Shown piece after piece: positions 62,139-64,000 of a DNA stretch of 64,000 nt. Origin of the DNA: Leeuwenhoekiella blandensis MED217. GTDB lineage: Bacteria > Bacteroidota > Bacteroidia > Flavobacteriales > Flavobacteriaceae. The stretch lies in assembly GCF_000152985.1 (NCBI RefSeq), contig NZ_CH672395.1, forward strand, positions 2,941,195-3,005,194, given 5' to 3'. The notes beneath the pieces are model-generated. The model searched no databases. It was given only the letters and a program-made list of their open reading frames with translations, and was not told the origin of the DNA. The first letter of the stretch is position 1. Each line of letters opens with the position of its first letter. The position numbers were made by a program, and so were the translations under genes.

Positions 62139-64000
62139 ATGAAAACCCGTATCGCACTTGTACTCCTCGTGCTGTTGAGTTTACCGCTTCAGGCTAAAAA
62201 GATAGCGCTCATCATTGCGGTAGGCGATTACCCCGCCAGTACCGGATGGAGTCCCATTAGTTCGGCTAATGATGTGCCGCTTATTCAAGCTGCTTTAAAA
62301 CACCAAGGCTTTAAAGAAGAGCACATCACCACGCTCTTGAATGCCGAAGCTACCCACGATGGTATCATCAATGCGCTCAATACCTTGAGCACACAGATAG
62401 AACCCGGGGATATTGTGGTGATTCACTACTCCGGTCACGGCCAGCAAATCGCTGATGATAACGGGGAAGAAATAGATGATAAAGACGAAGCACTCGTGCC
62501 GTATGATGCGCTCGTGCGCCCCACCTACAATTACAGCGGACAAAACCATATACGCGATGACGCCCTTGGCGCGCTGCTCACCAATTTTAGAAACAAGCTG
62601 GGAGCCAAAGGCCAATTGCTTGTATTGCTAGACAGTTGTCATTCGGGCTCTGCCACGCGTGGCGGAAAAGCCCGTGGTGGCGCAGCAACCTTTGCTCCTG
62701 AAGGCTGGGTGCCTAAAACCAACACGACCAACAAGGGCAGTGATATGTTTGAAAAAGCACAGGTACAGCCCGATGCGGCTCCTTTTGTGATGTTTAGCGG
62801 AGCTTCGGCCAACGAACTCAATTATGAATATGAAGGCGTAGGCTCTTTGAGTTATGCCTTTAATAAAGCCATGACCGAGCTGGGAAGCGATGCGACCTAC
62901 CGCCAGCTCTATACCAAAATAGCGGCGACAATGAACGTCATCTCTCCCAACCAAACCCCAACGCTTGAAGGAGACCCCGACTATAAAGTCTTTAAAGGAG
63001 AATATGTTACCCAACAGCCCTATTTTGAAGTACAGTCGGTATTGCGTCCGGATGTGGTTAAAATACAGGCAGGTAAACTGCAAGGCCTGTTTCCGGGAAC
63101 GACGGTTGCCGTGCTTCCTGCCGGAACAACGACCTATGCTGCAGATAAAGCCCTTGCTACAGGAACCGTAAAACTTGCCAAATTTAACGAGGCCAATATC
63201 GTATTAGACCAAGCCCTTGAGGGAACCAACCATAAGGAATACTGGGTGTTTGTGCTCGAAAAAACCTACGGCGACCTGGATCTTAAGGTGTATCTGGATG
63301 CTTCGGTTACCGAAAAAGCCGTTGAAAATTCATTAGAAGAATTCTTAAGCACCAACCAGCTGGGAAGCCTGGTTACCGATTCGATCGCCTCGAGCGTGAC
63401 CATCACCCAAACCGAAGGCGCGTATCAGCTTAACGCAACCCACGGTACGACCACCATCAATTCGGTAGATGCCAGCCGGGGTGCTGCAGCTTTGGATGCG
63501 CTCCAACAAGACCTGTTCAATTATGCACAAGGCCAATACCTCAAAGAATTACAGCTGAAGAATATGGACTATGAGTTTAGCTTTCGACTGCTGCCAGTAG
63601 CTTATGATATGGTGATGGAAACCTTTGGCGAACTTCAGGAACCCGAAGCTTTTATAGATGCTAACGGTACCTTTAGCGTCGTTCCTGAACAAGATCACGT
63701 GGTGCTTGAGGTGACCAATGAAAGTAAACAACCTTTGTATTTCAGTATCATTGAGATCAACAGCAAAGGAGAACTCAATACGTTTATGCCCAACGATGCC
63801 TGTACCTTGAACGACGATGAGCGCAGGCTGGCTCCCGGGCAAACCATGGTTTTTAAAGACTGCGTGTTCTCTTTTGGTCCGCCGTATGAACGCCTCATGC
63901 TCAAAGGCTTTGCATCTCCCAAGCCCATCAACTTTAAAGCAACCGTACAAACCCGTGGTGCCGGTACCCGCGGAACCACCAATCCCCTAGAGGCCTTTAT
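62139..64000 (+). CDS. Secreted caspase-family (peptidase C14/metacaspase) protein, partial
   Basis: At least 620 residues, continuing past the window end. It has a signal peptide (MKTRIALVLLVLLSLPLQA). The caspase p20 domain follows: IALIIAVGDYP, SSANDVPLIQAAL, the catalytic His 100 in HYSGHGQQIADDNGEEIDD and the catalytic Cys 167 in LLDSCHSGSATR. Later residues (from about 520) ESKQPLYFSIIEINSKGELN and FMPNDACTL resemble DUF4384, which often follows bacterial caspase domains. Caspase-like proteases cut after basic or acidic residues; the target is unknown. It lies 10 bp after an outer-membrane protein gene. Confidence 0.9.
   Translation, partial: MKTRIALVLLVLLSLPLQAKKIALIIAVGDYPASTGWSPISSANDVPLIQAALKHQGFKEEHITTLLNAEATHDGIINALNTLSTQIEPGDIVVIHYSGHGQQIADDNGEEIDDKDEALVPYDALVRPTYNYSGQNHIRDDALGALLTNFRNKLGAKGQLLVLLDSCHSGSATRGGKARGGAATFAPEGWVPKTNTTNKGSDMFEKAQVQPDAAPFVMFSGASANELNYEYEGVGSLSYAFNKAMTELGSDATYRQLYTKIAATMNVISPNQTPTLEGDPDYKVFKGEYVTQQPYFEVQSVLRPDVVKIQAGKLQGLFPGTTVAVLPAGTTTYAADKALATGTVKLAKFNEANIVLDQALEGTNHKEYWVFVLEKTYGDLDLKVYLDASVTEKAVENSLEEFLSTNQLGSLVTDSIASSVTITQTEGAYQLNATHGTTTINSVDASRGAAALDALQQDLFNYAQGQYLKELQLKNMDYEFSFRLLPVAYDMVMETFGELQEPEAFIDANGTFSVVPEQDHVVLEVTNESKQPLYFSIIEINSKGELNTFMPNDACTLNDDERRLAPGQTMVFKDCVFSFGPPYERLMLKGFASPKPINFKATVQTRGAGTRGTTNPLEAF

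Overview
The window looks like a chromosome segment of a marine-type member of the Flavobacteriaceae (Bacteroidota). The reasons are SusC/SusD pairs, CarboxypepD_reg-like N-termini on TonB-dependent receptors, promoter boxes of the TAnnTTTG type, lipoprotein and Tat signals, almost no Shine-Dalgarno sequences, and AT-rich spacers. No tRNA, rRNA, CRISPR array or integrase was seen.

1-17990 is metabolic. After an AraC regulator (cut by the window edge), an aldo/keto reductase and a membrane metallophosphoesterase, there is a small polysaccharide-utilisation locus on the minus strand: susC, susD, an SDR and mannonate dehydratase (uxuA). A LacI regulator precedes it, and its likely palindromic operator overlaps the susC promoter. 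A GH109-type glycosidase, an amidohydrolase, a histidine kinase/response regulator pair and a GH43 enzyme follow. The theme is import and breakdown of uronate-containing or other glycans. At 3790-4090 lie two degenerate copies of an 'RNA 3' end plus terminator' unit, possibly att scars.

18114-25513 holds a coupled pair: an alpha-2-macroglobulin-like protein with a TonB-receptor plug domain inside it, and a SusC-like barrel in which no plug can be found. This is the most unusual protein architecture in the window.

25514-32000 is repeat-rich. It contains a tandem MNT/HEPN-like protein divergent from an XRE regulator with clear operators, and a broken second XRE gene. 31984-51278 is an accessory/defence island on the minus strand: a methyltransferase, a hypothetical gene with a 37-residue basic protein, then a type I restriction operon (hsdR, DUF433/DUF5615 toxin-antitoxin pair, hsdS, DUF262/HNH nuclease, hsdM), two PD-(D/E)XK proteins, a UDG-like protein, a Cas4-like/DUF2779 protein, a PcfJ-like protein and a WYL regulator. 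A scar of the hsdR 3' end before hsdS shows the operon was rearranged.

51279-64000 alternates more repeat arrays with single genes: a TPR-like protein with a degenerate nuclease domain, two secreted or outer-membrane proteins, a lipoprotein, an FAD monooxygenase with an N-terminal zinc-knuckle domain, and finally an outer-membrane protein followed by a caspase-family protease that runs off the window. The same repeat families, including a 141-bp inverted-repeat element in two copies, lie on both sides of the defence island.

Family assignments come from recognising motifs by eye; no database search was run.
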